From Candidatus Poribacteria bacterium (GTDB lineage: Bacteria > Poribacteria > WGA-4E > PCPOR2b): 64,000 bases of DNA. The first letter of the stretch is position 1, and each line of letters starts with the position of its first letter. A program made the position numbers and the translations under genes. The notes beneath the pieces are model-generated. The model searched no databases and was not told the DNA's origin. It saw only the letters and a program-made list of their open reading frames with translations. This document shows positions 26,229-38,700 of the stretch, piece after piece. The stretch covers positions 1 through 64,000 of the forward strand of contig PYIZ01000040.1 of NCBI GenBank assembly GCA_003635265.1, read 5' to 3'.

Positions 26229-29200
26229 TCACGCTGCAAGCTCATTGCCAAACTTTGCTGAAACAATCTTTGACAAGCCTGCTTGTTCCATCGTCACACC
26301 GTACATGACATCGGAGATCTCCATCGTCCGCTTATTGTGGGTGATGATAATAAACTGTGTCTGCTGGGCATATTTCCGGATGAGGTTCGTGAAACGGAGC
26401 ACGTTCGCTTCGTCGAGCGCAGCATCAACTTCATCCAGAACGCAGAACGGGCTCGGCTTAATCTTGAACACGGCAAAGAGTAGGGCAATGGCAACAAGCG
26501 ACCGCTCACCGCCTGAGAGTAGCGTTATACTCTGTGGTCTCTTACCCGGCGGGCAGGCGATGATATCAATCCCCGCTTCTAATACATCCGATTCGTCTGT
26601 CAAACGCAACTCCGTCTCCCCACCTCCGAAAAGCTCCTCAAACACCTCTTGAAAGTTAGCGCGTATCTGCTCAAATGCTTCGAGGAACGTCTCACGCGAA
26701 GTCCGGTTAATCTTCTGAATTGCTTGATTGACCGATTCAAGCGACTTTTCTAGGTCTTCGCGTTGAGTGACAAGGAAATCTTCGCGCCGCTTGTGCTCTT
26801 CGTACTCTTCAATCGCTACAAGATTAACAGCTCCCATTCCTTCAATTTCGGTTTTCAGTGTGTCAATCTGTCCCATCAATTCAAGGTCGTCAACCGGATT
26901 GTCCTCAATTTCAATTTGGTCGATTGAAATTTGGTACTTCTCTAGAATTCGTGCGGAAATTGCCTTCAGTTGCATCTCTAACTGGGTTGTCGTGACCTCT
27001 AGGTGATGCCGGAGGCGATTCTGCTTGTCAAATTCTCTCCTCGCTTTGCGTACTAGTTTCTGTGCTTCTGCAATCTGTTCGATTAAGCCTACATGCTCCT
27101 CCTCTAGCCGCCTAACATTTTCCTCAGCATCGAATTTTTCCTGCTCTATCTGGAGGAATTTGCGTTGCGCTTCGTCGATTTGTGCAGAGAGTTCTTGGCG
27201 AGTTTGATCATCAGAATCGATAACCGCTTGATGCTCGGCAATACTGTCGCGAATCCGTGCCTGATTTTTTTGAAGGTTCAGGATTTCGGAACTCAGGCTC
27301 TGCAATTTTTCCCGTTTCCCTGCTAAGACAATTTCAAGTTCTTGACAGGACTCGATGACTTCCTCCCGTTTACTCCTTTCGCTCTGAATCTGTTCTGACA
27401 ACCGTTCGATACGTCGTTGTAGTTTACGGCGCGTCTTGGCTGCATCCTCCAATTCGGACTGAAGTACGTCCTGATCTGCTTTTGCTTTTTCTGTTTCCTG
27501 ATGCAAGCTTATCTCTTCCTTCTCTACGTCGTTCAACTGCTCCTCAAGCTGGCCGATTTGCCGCTGCCCCTGTTCCAAAACTTTTGATAGGCTCGCATGT
27601 TCAATCTGGTGTGCTTGTCCTTGTGTGATGAGGCTTTGCTTGGTCTGTTGGAGTTCAGCTAACCTGCCGGCGAGTTTTTTGCTTCTGGTATCCTTTTCGT
27701 TAAGTTGGTTTGTCAGCCGATCAATACGTTCCTGTAGGTTTTCTATCTCCCTTGAGCGACTCAGAAGTCCACTGGTTGAACTGGTGTTATGTCCGCCTGT
27801 AACCGCGCCAGAAGTATTGATTAACTCTCCTTCCAGCGTGACGAGACGTGCATTATGGCGGAAGCTCCGTGTTAATTTTATCGCTGTGTCAAGGTCCTCG
27901 ACTACGACCGTATTTCCCAACAGTTGCTGAACCGCAACCTCATATTTTGAATCATAGTCTAGGAGTTCAGCTGCCAGACCAATGACACCAACCTCCCCCA
28001 ACAAGCCATCACCCTTAAATGGGCGAGTCCGCAGAATATCCAAAGGCAAGAATGTTACCCGACCCGCTTTCGTCTGCTTGAGGAACTCAATGCCGGACTG
28101 AGCATCTTCAGCGGTTTCTGTAACAATGTTTTGAATCGCGCTCCCCAATGCTACTTCAATTGCTAACTCGTAGTCCGGTTCGGTTCGAATGAGTTCCGCG
28201 ATGACGCCACAAATTCCGCCAAAGCGTTCCGGTTCTGTTTCGCGGACTTTCAGGATCGCACGAACACCCGTATAGTAACCTTCATGGGTAGCTTGCAAGT
28301 CCTTTAATGACTTAAACCGTGAAGCACTAGTACCGAGTGAATCCTGCATCCCTCGCATTTCCGACTCTAGCTTGCGGAGTTCCGTCTGATAACGTTGGGT
28401 TTCTTCTTCAGCCTTTTGTCGGTCAGTCTCAAGACGAATTAGGTCAGCATTAAGCTGCTGTTCACGTCGTTGTGCTTTTGTATAACTCTCTTTTTCCAAC
28501 TCCAGTTCAGCACCTAAGGTGTTTGAGCGTTCTGTAATGCGGTCCAGATTGGCAGCTGAGTACTCTAACTTGTTGTTGAGTGACGCAAGTTGTGTTTCTA
28601 GTTGTGAAACCTGATTCGTGGTTTCAAGCAAATTTTCCCGTGCTGTCTTCACGGAGTTTTCGGCTTCCGTCACCCGCGTGTCGAGTTCGGTCAAAACCCG
28701 CCGTCGCGCGGTCAGTTTACTTTCCTCCAACTGAAGCGAAACGTCAACCTGTCTGTGCTCCTGCTCACGCTCCTCCTTTTGCGCTTCAAGTTCCGTTGTT
28801 TGTTTCTCCAGTGATTCAATTGCCTGAAGTGCCCGTTGACGTTGCTGCTGAATATTTAGCTGTCGTTCCTTATAAACTGCAATGTCTCGTTCTGTTTGTT
28901 CAATTTTGCTAGTGAATCCGCTCACAACTCCTTGCCCCTCGCGAATTAAGTTCTCTAACTCGGCTCGGCGTGCTGTGGCATCCTCGATTTGCTGCTCGGT
29001 GGAATCAATCTGCTCATTGGCTTCTGTCACAACAAGCATCAGTTCATCTAAGTTGAGTTGGGCCTGAGTTAAGTCTTTGGCGAACCGCCCGTGTTCCCGA
29101 CGGCTAAGGTCTAATTCGAGATTTTTTAGTTGACCGTGGAGTTGTTGATAACGTTCGGCTTGCGCTGCTTGCTGCTTGAGCGATTCAGTTTCACGCTGCA

Positions 29201-29792
29201 CCGTGTGGATGACATCATTAATCCGCACAAGGTTCTGCTCAGTTGCTTCTAGCTTTTTAAGTGCGGCTTTTTTACGGTGCTTATATTTGGTTATACCCGC
29301 AACCTCGTCAAACAGGAAACGGCGCTCTTCGGGACGAGTATTGAGAATGAGATCTATTTTGCTCTGCTCCATGACAGAATAGGCATCGACGCCGATTCCT
29401 GTATCCATAAAGAGTTCAGTAATATCTCGTAGCAGACATGGAGCGTCATTAATGAAATAGTTACTTTCACCGCTACGCGTCAATTGACGACGAACTGCAA
29501 TCTCCGGAGATTCGAGTGCAAGCTTTCCCTCAACATCGGTGAAATGGAGGGAAGCCTGTGCCCGTTGTGCTGGCTTAAAGTTCGACCCGCCGTTGAAAAG
29601 GAGATCCTGCATATTGGCACAACGCAGGGCGCGAGGGCTCTGTTGGCCCAGTACCCAACGAATTGCGTCTGACACATTGCTCTTGCCACAGCCGTTAGGA
29701 CCTACAATGGTTGTGATCCCCGGCTCCAATATTAGTTCCACATCTTCGGCGAAACTCTTAAAACCGCTGATTTTAATTTGATCGATATACAA
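26229..29792 (-). CDS. smc: Chromosome segregation protein SMC
   Basis: The 1187-residue condensin subunit has the ATPase head halves at both ends: Walker A GPNGCGKSN (31-39) at the N-terminus, and the LLSGGERSLVAIALLFA signature followed by Walker B FCVLDEVDAALDE near the C-terminus. Two long Glu/Gln/Arg-rich coiled coils (about 165-500 and 670-1020) flank a hinge (about 510-660, FGGICGVIAELI... VTGGH). Length and layout match typical bacterial SMC. It lies 123 nt after queG on the same strand, so the two may form one transcript. scpA and scpB are not in the window. Confidence 0.95.
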   Translation of the reverse strand: MYIDQIKISGFKSFAEDVELILEPGITTIVGPNGCGKSNVSDAIRWVLGQQSPRALRCANMQDLLFNGGSNFKPAQRAQASLHFTDVEGKLALESPEIAVRRQLTRSGESNYFINDAPCLLRDITELFMDTGIGVDAYSVMEQSKIDLILNTRPEERRFLFDEVAGITKYKHRKKAALKKLEATEQNLVRINDVIHTVQRETESLKQQAAQAERYQQLHGQLKNLELDLSRREHGRFAKDLTQAQLNLDELMLVVTEANEQIDSTEQQIEDATARRAELENLIREGQGVVSGFTSKIEQTERDIAVYKERQLNIQQQRQRALQAIESLEKQTTELEAQKEEREQEHRQVDVSLQLEESKLTARRRVLTELDTRVTEAENSVKTARENLLETTNQVSQLETQLASLNNKLEYSAANLDRITERSNTLGAELELEKESYTKAQRREQQLNADLIRLETDRQKAEEETQRYQTELRKLESEMRGMQDSLGTSASRFKSLKDLQATHEGYYTGVRAILKVRETEPERFGGICGVIAELIRTEPDYELAIEVALGSAIQNIVTETAEDAQSGIEFLKQTKAGRVTFLPLDILRTRPFKGDGLLGEVGVIGLAAELLDYDSKYEVAVQQLLGNTVVVEDLDTAIKLTRSFRHNARLVTLEGELINTSGAVTGGHNTSSTSGLLSRSREIENLQERIDRLTNQLNEKDTRSKKLAGRLAELQQTKQSLITQGQAHQIEHASLSKVLEQGQRQIGQLEEQLNDVEKEEISLHQETEKAKADQDVLQSELEDAAKTRRKLQRRIERLSEQIQSERSKREEVIESCQELEIVLAGKREKLQSLSSEILNLQKNQARIRDSIAEHQAVIDSDDQTRQELSAQIDEAQRKFLQIEQEKFDAEENVRRLEEEHVGLIEQIAEAQKLVRKARREFDKQNRLRHHLEVTTTQLEMQLKAISARILEKYQISIDQIEIEDNPVDDLELMGQIDTLKTEIEGMGAVNLVAIEEYEEHKRREDFLVTQREDLEKSLESVNQAIQKINRTSRETFLEAFEQIRANFQEVFEELFGGGETELRLTDESDVLEAGIDIIACPPGKRPQSITLLSGGERSLVAIALLFAVFKIKPSPFCVLDEVDAALDEANVLRFTNLIRKYAQQTQFIIITHNKRTMEISDVMYGVTMEQAGLSKIVSAKFGNELAA

Positions 29793-29915
29793 CGGATATT
29801 CCTCCTCCGATAAGCAATTCGCAAGTTACATTTTCATTAACGTAAGTTAAGCGATAAAGTTTCGGTGTTACGCTAGAAAGGTCCGTTGCACATCGATAGA
29901 ATATCCCCATATCAG

Positions 29916-31061
29916 CTATTTCCTTCCAGCCTTGGAAAAACTCTGGTTCAGTGCACCTTTAATCTCTGTAATAACTTCTGTATCCACTTCCGTGTCTAAG
30001 CGCGTCTGTAGCGCTTTTCTTGCCGCTTTACCGCCAATCTGTCCTAACGCCCACGCAGCATGGCTACGTACTAGGGATTCGTCATCGTTCAGCGCCTGTT
30101 TAAGGGCAGGCACCGCAGCGCGATTCTTCCAGTTACCAAGCGCAACCGCAACATTTCGGAGAAAGCCGCCTCGTTTCGCTCGCTTGATTGGACTGTTCCT
30201 AAAACGTCTGCTAAACTGTTCCTGTGTCATGTTGATGAGTGATAGCAGCGTAGGTGCGAGATTCCCTTTGCGTGGATAAAAGCCACGTTCCTCTGTTGGT
30301 GTGGCTTTGCTGTTCCAAGGGCAGACTTCCTGGCAGATGTCGCAGCCGAATATTAGGTTATCCATCTGTGGGCGGAGCTTGTGTGGGATGCTCCCTTTCA
30401 ACTCAATAGTAAGGTAGGAAATGCACAGCCGAGAATCAAGAATGTTGGGGGCTAAGATTGCATCTGTGGGGCACGCCTCAATGCAGCGGGTGCAAGTGCC
30501 GCAACTTCCACGAAGCAACGGTGTGTCCGTTTCCAATTTAATACTGACCAAGATGCCCGCGAGAAAAAACCAAGAACCTGCCTGCCAGTTAATCACATTT
30601 GTGTTTTTAGCAATCCACCCAATTCCCGCACGTTCAGCATACTCCCGCTCAAGGACCGGGGCGGTATCTACATAAACTCTGGTTTTGACATTCTCTTCGG
30701 CAGTTTCTTGGATGAATGCCGCCAGTTGATCTAATTTCAACCGGATAAGACGGTGGTAATCCGTCCCCCACGCGTATCTAGAAATCTGTCCACGGGATGG
30801 GTCTTCCGCAAGTGATTTAGGCGGGTCAAGTGTATAGTAATTAATCGCCAACGCGATGATTGATTGGGCTTCGGGGAGGATCTGGCGTGGATCTCGCTTC
30901 AGTGGCAGATGCTTTTCTAGATAATCCATCTCTCCGGCATGACCATCTTTCAACCACTGTTCATAATGATTGACCGTCTGGCTCGGTTCAACGGGGAGGA
31001 TGCCAACTAATTCAAATCCAAGTTTTTGTGCCTGAACCTTAATCTGTTGTGTCAGATGCAT
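29916..31061 (-). CDS. queG: Epoxyqueuosine reductase QueG
   Basis: The 381-residue enzyme carries out the last step of queuosine synthesis, reducing epoxyqueuosine in tRNA with cobalamin and two [4Fe-4S] clusters. The ferredoxin-type motifs CGTCTRCIEACP and CDICQEVCPW are intact, RYAWGTDYHR is a QueG signature, and the C-terminus is a HEAT-like PBS repeat (VRSHAAWALGQIG). I chose the ATG at 31061 because the homologous part begins there (MHLTQQIKVQAQKLG); the frame extends 44 codons further upstream to a TTG without similarity. It precedes smc and is divergent from rpoB. Confidence 0.9.
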   Translation of the reverse strand: MHLTQQIKVQAQKLGFELVGILPVEPSQTVNHYEQWLKDGHAGEMDYLEKHLPLKRDPRQILPEAQSIIALAINYYTLDPPKSLAEDPSRGQISRYAWGTDYHRLIRLKLDQLAAFIQETAEENVKTRVYVDTAPVLEREYAERAGIGWIAKNTNVINWQAGSWFFLAGILVSIKLETDTPLLRGSCGTCTRCIEACPTDAILAPNILDSRLCISYLTIELKGSIPHKLRPQMDNLIFGCDICQEVCPWNSKATPTEERGFYPRKGNLAPTLLSLINMTQEQFSRRFRNSPIKRAKRGGFLRNVAVALGNWKNRAAVPALKQALNDDESLVRSHAAWALGQIGGKAARKALQTRLDTEVDTEVITEIKGALNQSFSKAGRK

Positions 31062-31221
31062 ACCTTTGTCGAGCGTGTAGCAAGCAGTTATCAGCGAAGT
31101 AGCACCACTTACTCTAAAATGGAAGGACGGATTCATGAAAAGCTTACTGCTATCGTAGCAGCCATTTTCTCTAAAGTCAAAGGAATTTTTCAAAAAAATG
31201 ATATACGCCCCAAGAATTTAC

Positions 31222-31250
31222 TTGACACAGAATAATAATTGTTATACAAT
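31222..31250 (+). promoter_or_regulatory. Strong promoter of rpoB
   Basis: A consensus TTGACA (31222-31227) and TACAAT (31245-31250) separated by exactly 17 nt lie 75 nt before the rpoB start codon. No L10/L12-type gene lies upstream; the neighbouring gene is queG on the other strand. Confidence 0.75.
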
Positions 31251-31324
31251 ACTGCGTTACGCCCGCTTCAGAGGACAAAATTCAGAAACGCCCTTATCCC
31301 CTAATCTCAAGGTCAGGTGAAAGC

Positions 31325-34300
31325 ATGCCCCACCCCGTAAAATATGATAAACCCGTCAAATATTATGGTAAACGTGGACGATTGTCTTATGGAAAAATTC
31401 CGGAGATTATGGATCTCCCGGATCTCATTGAGGTTCAAAAATCCTCCTACGAAGAATTTCTTCAACGAAACACCCCTCCAGAAGAGCGGAAAGATAAGGG
31501 TCTACAAGCTGTTTTCAACGAAATCTTTCCGATTCCCGACTTCAGCGAAACTTCCGAACTCCAGTTCGTTAGCTATTCACTCGGTGCCCCGAAATACGAC
31601 ATTAATGAATGTCAATCCCGCGGATTCAGTTATGCGCTGCCGGTGAAGGTTTGTGTCCGATTGGTTCTCAGGGAAAAAGATGAGGATACCGGTGAAAATC
31701 AACTTATTGACATAAAAGAAAACGAAGTCTATATGGGCGAAATTCCGCTCATGACGGAAAACGGTACTTTCATCATCAACGGTTCTGAACGCGTAATCGT
31801 CAGCCAGTTACAACGATCGCCCGGCGCAACGTTTGGCGAAGAAGCCCATACCAGTGGGCAGACACTTAACACTGCGAGAATTATCCCGTATCGTGGCGCG
31901 TGGATTGAGTTCGAGTACGATATCAAAGACCTAATCTATGTCCGGCTCGATCGACGCAAAAAAATGCTCGTAACCGTTCTGCTGCGGGCACTCGGTTGGG
32001 AAACCGATGAAACTATCCTCAAACTGTATGCTAAAACAGAAGAGGTTAAGCTCGACGACTCCCTAGTTGATCGCGTAACGGCTGCGCCAATCAAACAACC
32101 TGACACTGAAGAACTTCTGCTTGAAGCGAACACGGAATTGACGGAAGAGCAAATTGATGAATTGCGTGAGGCAAAAATCAAAAAAATTGAGGTTTTGGAT
32201 GCAGATGATGCAGAAGATATCCGTTTCTTGCGAAACACGCTCGAACGTGACCTCCAGTCCGATTACGACCTGCCGCTAAGTTTTGAAGTGTCAGCTGACC
32301 TCCAAAGCGATTTGACGGATGGCGCACCGGTGTCAGATGCGTGGCACCAACAGTTTAAGGACAATGGTGTGTCTCTATCCTCCTCTGCAATCGCGCAAGT
32401 ATTAACAGAGGGGCGATATCGGATATCTAACAAAAACAGTAGAGATAACTTTACCATTGAGAAGTCGGGCGATACACTCAACGTCTATCGTGGTACTATC
32501 CAAGACCTTGCAGTAGTTGAGATATTTCGTAAGATGCAACCGGGCGATCCACCTACAATTGAGAGTGCACACAACCGATTTGAGAAGCTATTTTTCGATC
32601 CGGTACGTTACGATCTCGCAGAGGTGGGACGGTACAAACTCAATGAAAAGTTGGGGAATCTCTCCCTGTATCGGAACGATGTCGAGGTAGTAGATGAGGA
32701 GGTTCGTGTACTACGCAAAGAGGATATCGCCGCGGTTCTCCAATACCTGATACAAGTACAGAACGGAGAAGGGGAGATGGACGATATCGATCACCTCGGT
32801 AATCGTCGAGTGCGAGCTGTCGGCGAGCTGTTGCAGAATCAGGTGCGGATGGGGATGTTGCGAGTGACTCGCGCAACCCGAGAGCGATTGACGGTTCAAG
32901 ACTTGGAGAATGTGACCCCTGCTGACCTGATTAACCCGAAACCGTTGACCGCTGCAATTAAAGACTTCTTCGGCTCAAGCCAACTGTCCCAATTTATGCA
33001 GCAAGCCAATCCGCTAGACGAATTAACCCATAAACGCCGCTTGAGTGCATTGGGACCTGGCGGACTGCATCGAGAACGTGCGACCTTTGAGGTGCGGGAT
33101 GTTCATCGAACTCACTACGGGCGCGTCTGTCCAATTGAGACACCTGAAGGGCCATCGGTCGGGTTAATTGTTTCTCTTAGTACCTATGCACGGGTAAACG
33201 CCTACGGTTTTATGGAAACACCCTATCGCAAGGTGTCGAAAGGCAAAGCAACCGATCAGATTGATTATTTGGCTGCAGATAAAGAAGATACGTTCACCAT
33301 CGCGCAAGCGCATGCCGTCCTTGATGAGAAAGGAACGATGGAAGGCGACATGATGGTGACACGCCAAAAAGACGATTTCCCGCGGAAGGCAGCACCGGAA
33401 ATTGACTATATTGATGTTTCACCCAAGCAAATCGTGGGCGTTTCTGCTGCACTCATCCCTTTCCTGGAGCACAATGATGCGAACCGTGCATTGATGGGGA
33501 GTAACATGCAGCGACAAGCCGTACCGCTTATCCGCCCGGAGGCGCCGCTGATTGGAACTGGCATGGAGCATAAAGCCGCTCGTGATTCTGGAGCGGTTGT
33601 GCTAGCAAAGCGGGATGGCGTTGTGGAAAGCGTCTCCGCCGCTGAAATCATTATTCGCACCGATGATGCCTTCAGGACTGCTGGTGGGGAACAGTCGTTC
33701 AGCGAAATGGGTTACGATGTATACCGCTTGACAACCTTCAAGCGATCGAACAGTGGTACTAGCCTCCATCAACGTCCATGTGTAGATGTCGGAGAAGAGA
33801 TAAAAGCGGGTCAGGTGATTGCCGACGGAACCTCTACCGAAAACGGAGAACTTGCCCTCGGAAGCAATATCCTAATCGCATTCATGTCTTGGGAAGGATA
33901 TAATTATGAAGATGCCATCCTCCTCAGCGAGTCGCTCATCACTGACGATACCTACACCTCTATCCACATTGAAGAGTTTGAGGTAGAAGCGCGTGATACC
34001 AAGATGGGACGTGAAGAAATTACGCGAGACATTCCAAATGTCTCTGAGGAAGCTTTGGCACAATTGGATGAAGAGGGAATTATTCGCATCGGTTCGGTTG
34101 TTCGTCCCGGAAGCATTCTGGTTGGCAAGGTGACACCAAAGGGTGAAAGCGACCTCGGACCCGAAGAAAAACTGCTACGCGCCATCTTTGGTGAGAAGGT
34201 TGGCGAGGTACGGGACGCTTCCAAATATGTCAAACCCGGCACAGAAGGCGTTGTGGTTGATGTCAAGGTCTTCTCTCGGAAAGAACGAGAACCCGACCGT

Positions 34301-35446
34301 CAAACGAGACTGCGGGAGCTTGCCAAAGAAAAAGAGGTGGAGAAAGAATGGGAAGCGAAACGTGGATTGATTAATCAACGCAAAGATGCCGAAATTCGCA
34401 ATGCGCTGCTTGGTAAAAAACTCGCTAGCAGTGTCTCTGATGGCACGGAGCTCATTGCTAGAAGAGGAAAGATTGTTACAGAAGAGTTGCTTGATGCAGG
34501 CGTTCCGTTGGAATACTTCCATGTTACGGATAAGGATGCAATGGAGCTCATCGAACGCATTCAACAGTTGGCGCAAGGACGGCTTAGAGATCTGGAGGAG
34601 GAAAGGGACGCGCAGATTGAGAAAATTCGCAAGGGAGATGAGTTGAAACCGGGCGTTCTCAAACTGGTGAAAGTTTACGTGGCGACCCGCCGAAAGATCT
34701 CTGTCGGCGACAAAATGTCCGGCAGACACGGCAACAAGGGAGTCGTTTCAAAGATTCTCCCACAAGAGGATATGCCCTATCTGGAAGACGGTACACCAAT
34801 CCAAATCATCATGAATCCATTGGGAGTTCCCGGTCGCATGAATGCGGGACAGATCCTGGAAACGCATTTGGGTAGAGCGGCTCGAGAGCTTGGCTTATAC
34901 ATTGCTACACCGGTATTCGATGGTGCAGAGGAGCCGGAGATTCGTAAACTCTTAAAAGAAGCTGGTTTGCCAGAGCACGGGAAAGCCAAGTTGTACGATG
35001 GTCGCACCGGAGAACCCTTTGCCCAAGAAGTTACCGTCGGATATACTTATATCCTGAAACTCAATCATTTGGTGGATGATAAAATTCACGCCCGCAGCAC
35101 GGGACCTTATTCCTTGGTGACTCAACAGCCACTCGGTGGTAAAGCACAGCAAGGTGGTCAACGCCTCGGTGAAATGGAAGTATGGGCTCTGGAAGCATAC
35201 GGTGCTGCGTACACCCTGCAAGAATTACTTACAATTAAGTCCGATGATGTGATTGGAAGAAGCAAAATCTACGAGGCTATTGTTAAAGGAGAGAATGCCC
35301 CTGCGCCGGGCACTCCAGAATCATTCAATGTCCTTGTGAAGGAATTACAAAGCCTTTGTCTGGATGTAGACCTAGAGCAGACATCTGACGACCTAGATAC
35401 TTTTGACCTAGACCCTGAAAATTGGGAGTCGGAACATGAGATATGA
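31325..35446 (+). CDS. rpoB: RNA polymerase beta subunit
   Basis: The 1373-residue subunit shows all catalytic landmarks: the rifampicin region ([11 protein letters not shown]... [14 protein letters not shown]), [24 protein letters not shown], the [17 protein letters not shown] motif ([14 protein letters not shown]) and [20 protein letters not shown]. The insert between about 240 and 320 is acidic and lineage-specific. In the rifampicin pocket the residue equivalent to E. coli Asp516 is Gln559, while the Ser531, His526 and Gln513 equivalents are kept. It has its own consensus promoter. AGGTGA precedes the ATG. Confidence 0.95.
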   Translation: MPHPVKYDKPVKYYGKRGRLSYGKIPEIMDLPDLIEVQKSSYEEFLQRNTPPEERKDKGLQAVFNEIFPIPDFSETSELQFVSYSLGAPKYDINECQSRGFSYALPVKVCVRLVLREKDEDTGENQLIDIKENEVYMGEIPLMTENGTFIINGSERVIVSQLQRSPGATFGEEAHTSGQTLNTARIIPYRGAWIEFEYDIKDLIYVRLDRRKKMLVTVLLRALGWETDETILKLYAKTEEVKLDDSLVDRVTAAPIKQPDTEELLLEANTELTEEQIDELREAKIKKIEVLDADDAEDIRFLRNTLERDLQSDYDLPLSFEVSADLQSDLTDGAPVSDAWHQQFKDNGVSLSSSAIAQVLTEGRYRISNKNSRDNFTIEKSGDTLNVYRGTIQDLAVVEIFRKMQPGDPPTIESAHNRFEKLFFDPVRYDLAEVGRYKLNEKLGNLSLYRNDVEVVDEEVRVLRKEDIAAVLQYLIQVQNGEGEMDDIDHLGNRRVRAVGELLQNQVRMGMLRVTRATRERLTVQDLENVTPADLINPKPLTAAIKDFFGSSQLSQFMQQANPLDELTHKRRLSALGPGGLHRERATFEVRDVHRTHYGRVCPIETPEGPSVGLIVSLSTYARVNAYGFMETPYRKVSKGKATDQIDYLAADKEDTFTIAQAHAVLDEKGTMEGDMMVTRQKDDFPRKAAPEIDYIDVSPKQIVGVSAALIPFLEHNDANRALMGSNMQRQAVPLIRPEAPLIGTGMEHKAARDSGAVVLAKRDGVVESVSAAEIIIRTDDAFRTAGGEQSFSEMGYDVYRLTTFKRSNSGTSLHQRPCVDVGEEIKAGQVIADGTSTENGELALGSNILIAFMSWEGYNYEDAILLSESLITDDTYTSIHIEEFEVEARDTKMGREEITRDIPNVSEEALAQLDEEGIIRIGSVVRPGSILVGKVTPKGESDLGPEEKLLRAIFGEKVGEVRDASKYVKPGTEGVVVDVKVFSRKEREPDRQTRLRELAKEKEVEKEWEAKRGLINQRKDAEIRNALLGKKLASSVSDGTELIARRGKIVTEELLDAGVPLEYFHVTDKDAMELIERIQQLAQGRLRDLEEERDAQIEKIRKGDELKPGVLKLVKVYVATRRKISVGDKMSGRHGNKGVVSKILPQEDMPYLEDGTPIQIIMNPLGVPGRMNAGQILETHLGRAARELGLYIATPVFDGAEEPEIRKLLKEAGLPEHGKAKLYDGRTGEPFAQEVTVGYTYILKLNHLVDDKIHARSTGPYSLVTQQPLGGKAQQGGQRLGEMEVWALEAYGAAYTLQELLTIKSDDVIGRSKIYEAIVKGENAPAPGTPESFNVLVKELQSLCLDVDLEQTSDDLDTFDLDPENWESEHEI

Positions 35447-35550
35447 TTCAGCCACTCAGGGACTAGCGTAAGGTATATCCAACCTACAAAAAAATTGCTC
35501 CATGCCAAAAAAATAACGCGAATCTTAAACTGATTTCGTTGTGCCGATAT

Positions 35551-35581
35551 CCTGATGTTGCGGGATCCTTCCAACGTCAGG
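35551..35581 (+). other. Hairpin between rpoB and rpoC
   Basis: CCTGATGTTG (35551-35560) pairs with CAACGTCAGG (35572-35581) over 10 bp (one G-T pair) with an 11-nt loop. No T-tract follows, so it is more likely an RNA processing or stabilising structure than a terminator. The 256-nt spacer is otherwise unremarkable. Confidence 0.5.
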
Positions 35582-35702
35582 GATTCGGAATCCGCTTGGT
35601 AAATGGGGTTTACAGCTGCTCACACCAAGATGAAAAGATCGCACTACCGAGTCACTACTTAATTTTCAATTGCCGATTGGTTAATACTAAGGGAGAACAG
35701 CC

Positions 35703-38700
35703 ATGTCAAATCAAGTCCAAGAACAAACAGCACAGTCGGGAAATCTAAACAATTTTGATGCGATTTCAATTCGAATCGCCTCGCCAGAACACATTAAGGA
35801 ATGGTCAAAAAATACAGCCTGCCACCAACGGACCAGTGGCTGTGCAACAAATAACTGTGCATGCGGCGAAGTACGGAAACCTGAAACGATTAACTATCGC
35901 ACATTTCGTCCCGAACGAGATGGCTTGTTTTGTGAGGCGATTTTTGGGCCGCAAAAAGACTGGGAATGTGGATGCGGTAAATACAAGCGGATTAAGCATA
36001 AAGGGGTGATATGTGACCGATGCGGTGTTGAAGTTACCCAACAGAAGGTACGCCGTGAACGGATGGGGTATATCGAATTAGCGGCGCCGGTATCGCACAT
36101 CTGGTTTTTCAAGGGGCTACCTTCCCGGATAGGATTGTTTTTAGACCTCCCATTCCGTGACATTGAGCGCGTCATCTATTTTGAGTCGTTCATTGTATTG
36201 GAGGTTAGTGATCCAGACTGTGGCTTAGAAGTAAAACAGCTCCTGACAGAGGAGGAGTACACAGAATACCAAGATAAATTTCCCAATAGTTTCCGTGCAG
36301 GTATGGGGGCTGATGCCATCCGAGAATTACTGGAACAGATTGATCTGGATCAGGAAATCGAAACCCTGCGCGCAGAACTCGAAGCGACCGCAAGTAAGCA
36401 AAAATCTCGAAAGCTGTCCAAGCGGCTCAAATTGGTCATGGGCTTCAAAAAGTCCGGGAATCTGCCGCATTGGATGATCCTTACGGTGATTCCGGTGATT
36501 CCACCAGATCTGCGCCCGTTGGTCGCTCTTGATGGCGGACGGTTTGCCACTAGCGACTTGAACGATCTGTATCGGCGTGTAATCAATCGGAACAACCGTC
36601 TGAAACGCCTGATGGAACTCCGCGCACCGGAAGTGATTATCCGCAATGAGAAACGAATGCTCCAAGAAGCAGTAGATGCGCTGCTGGACAATGGTCGGCA
36701 TGGCCGCATGGTACGCGGTCCGGGCAATCGTCCCCTCAAATCCCTTTCCGATATGCTTAAAGGTAAGCCGGGACGTTTTCGTCAGAACTTGCTCGGCAAA
36801 CGTGTGGACTATTCAGGACGAACCGTCATCGTGGTTGGACCCGAACTCCAGTTGCACCAGTGTGGTTTGCCAAAGAAGATGGCATTGGAGCTGTTCAAGC
36901 CGTTCATCATTCATAAGTTGCAGGCGAAGGGCTATGCTCATACTATTAAACGAGCCAAGAATATGGCGGAACAGGTCTCGGAGGAGGTATGGGAGGTGTT
37001 GGAAGAGGTAATTGACGAGCATCCAGTGCTCCTGAACCGCGCGCCAACACTCCACCGACTCGGAATTCAAGCGTTCCAGCCTGTACTTGTCGAGGGGAAA
37101 GCCATTCGTATCAATCCACTGGTCTGTGAGGCATTCAATGCTGACTTTGATGGGGACCAGATGGCAGTGCACGTTCCATTGAGCGTTGAGGCACAGGTTG
37201 AAGCGAAGCTACTAATGATGGCTACGCGAAACCTTCTCAAGCCTGCGCACGGCGGAGCCATTGCAGTGCCAAACCGAGATGTAGCAATGGGGGTTAGCTT
37301 CCTTACAAAAGCTGTTCCTGAAGAGGACTGGGAGAAAGAATGCAAAGTGCCAACTCCACGAACCTATCAGGATACGGAAGAGATTATTCTTGCACACGAT
37401 TGCGGTGCACTCGGACTACATGATCCCGTAAAGCTTTACTTTGAAGGAGCAGAGCAGCCAATTGTAACAACAGTGGGACGGGTGATCTTTAATCAGGCTA
37501 TCCCCGATACACTACTGTTCACCGATGCCCAGACGCAACAGGCGTTACCATTTGTCAACCAAGAAATGGGTTCCCGTGATCTTTCAGACTTAGTATCTCG
37601 TGCTTTTGAGGAACTGGGTAATCGCCAAACTGTCGCGTTTATAGATGACTTAAAGCGGCTCGGTTTTCATTATGCAACGCTAGGTGGGATTTCTATTGCC
37701 ATGCAGGACATGATCATCCCTCGTGAGAAGGCGGACTTGATAAGGGATGCACGACATCAGGTAGAACAGATCGAAGCCGATTACCAGAGGGGCGACATGG
37801 GCATGAGCGAGGGTGAGCGGTATAACAAAGTGATTGATGTCTGGCATCGGCTGATTGAAGAGATCGAAACCGCCTTGTTTGATGGATTGGAACAGGGACG
37901 TGATGATGAGGTTGAAGGATTCAATCCCGTTCATATCATGGTGGACTCAGGCGCGATTTCTCGAAGCAAGCGAGATTCAATTCGTCAATTGGCGGGCTTG
38001 CGTGGGTTGATGGCAAAGCCTTCCGGAGAGATTATTGAACAGCCAATTGAATCATGCTTCCACGAAGGATTGTCGGTGCTTGAATATTTTATCTCGACGC
38101 ACGGTGCACGGAAGGGACTTGCCGACACCGCTATCAAGACAGCTAGCAGCGGTTACCTAACGCGGAAATTGGTTGATGTCGCGCAAGATGTCATGATAAC
38201 AACTGTGGACTGCGGAACGCTTGGTGGTATTACCAAGACGACAGACGAAGAAGAGGAAAGTCCGTTTTCAGAGCGGATTTTCGGACGCACAGCTGCCGAT
38301 GACATCATTGACTTGAGCACAGGTGAGGTGCTAGTGCCAAAGGATGAGTTGATTACCCAACAAGCAGCAAAACAGGTCGAGGCAGTTGGTATTCCTGAAG
38401 TCCGTGTTCGGTCTGTGCTGACATGCGAAGCCCGATACGGTGCTTGTGCAAAATGTTACGGCACCGATTTAACAAGCAATCATCTGGTAGATGTTGGTGA
38501 GGCGATTGGCATCATCGCAGCGCAATCGATTGGGGAGCCGGGAACGCAGTTGACGATGCGGACGTTCCACACAGGCGGCACCGTCAGTGGCGGTGGGTCC
38601 CAATCGAGGGTTGAAGCTCGGCATGATGGAACGGTTCAATATTACAACGTCAGATTTATTGAACGTCCGGTTGAAGCTAATTTGGTGTCAGGAGATCAAC

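Noticed and set aside
26229..29792. Several plus-strand open frames inside smc
   Set aside because: Antisense shadows of a well-conserved gene, Ser/Leu-rich translations of coiled-coil codons.
31062..31193. 44-codon upstream extension of QueG
   Set aside because: Starts at a TTG without a binding site and is not part of the QueG family length (about 380 residues).
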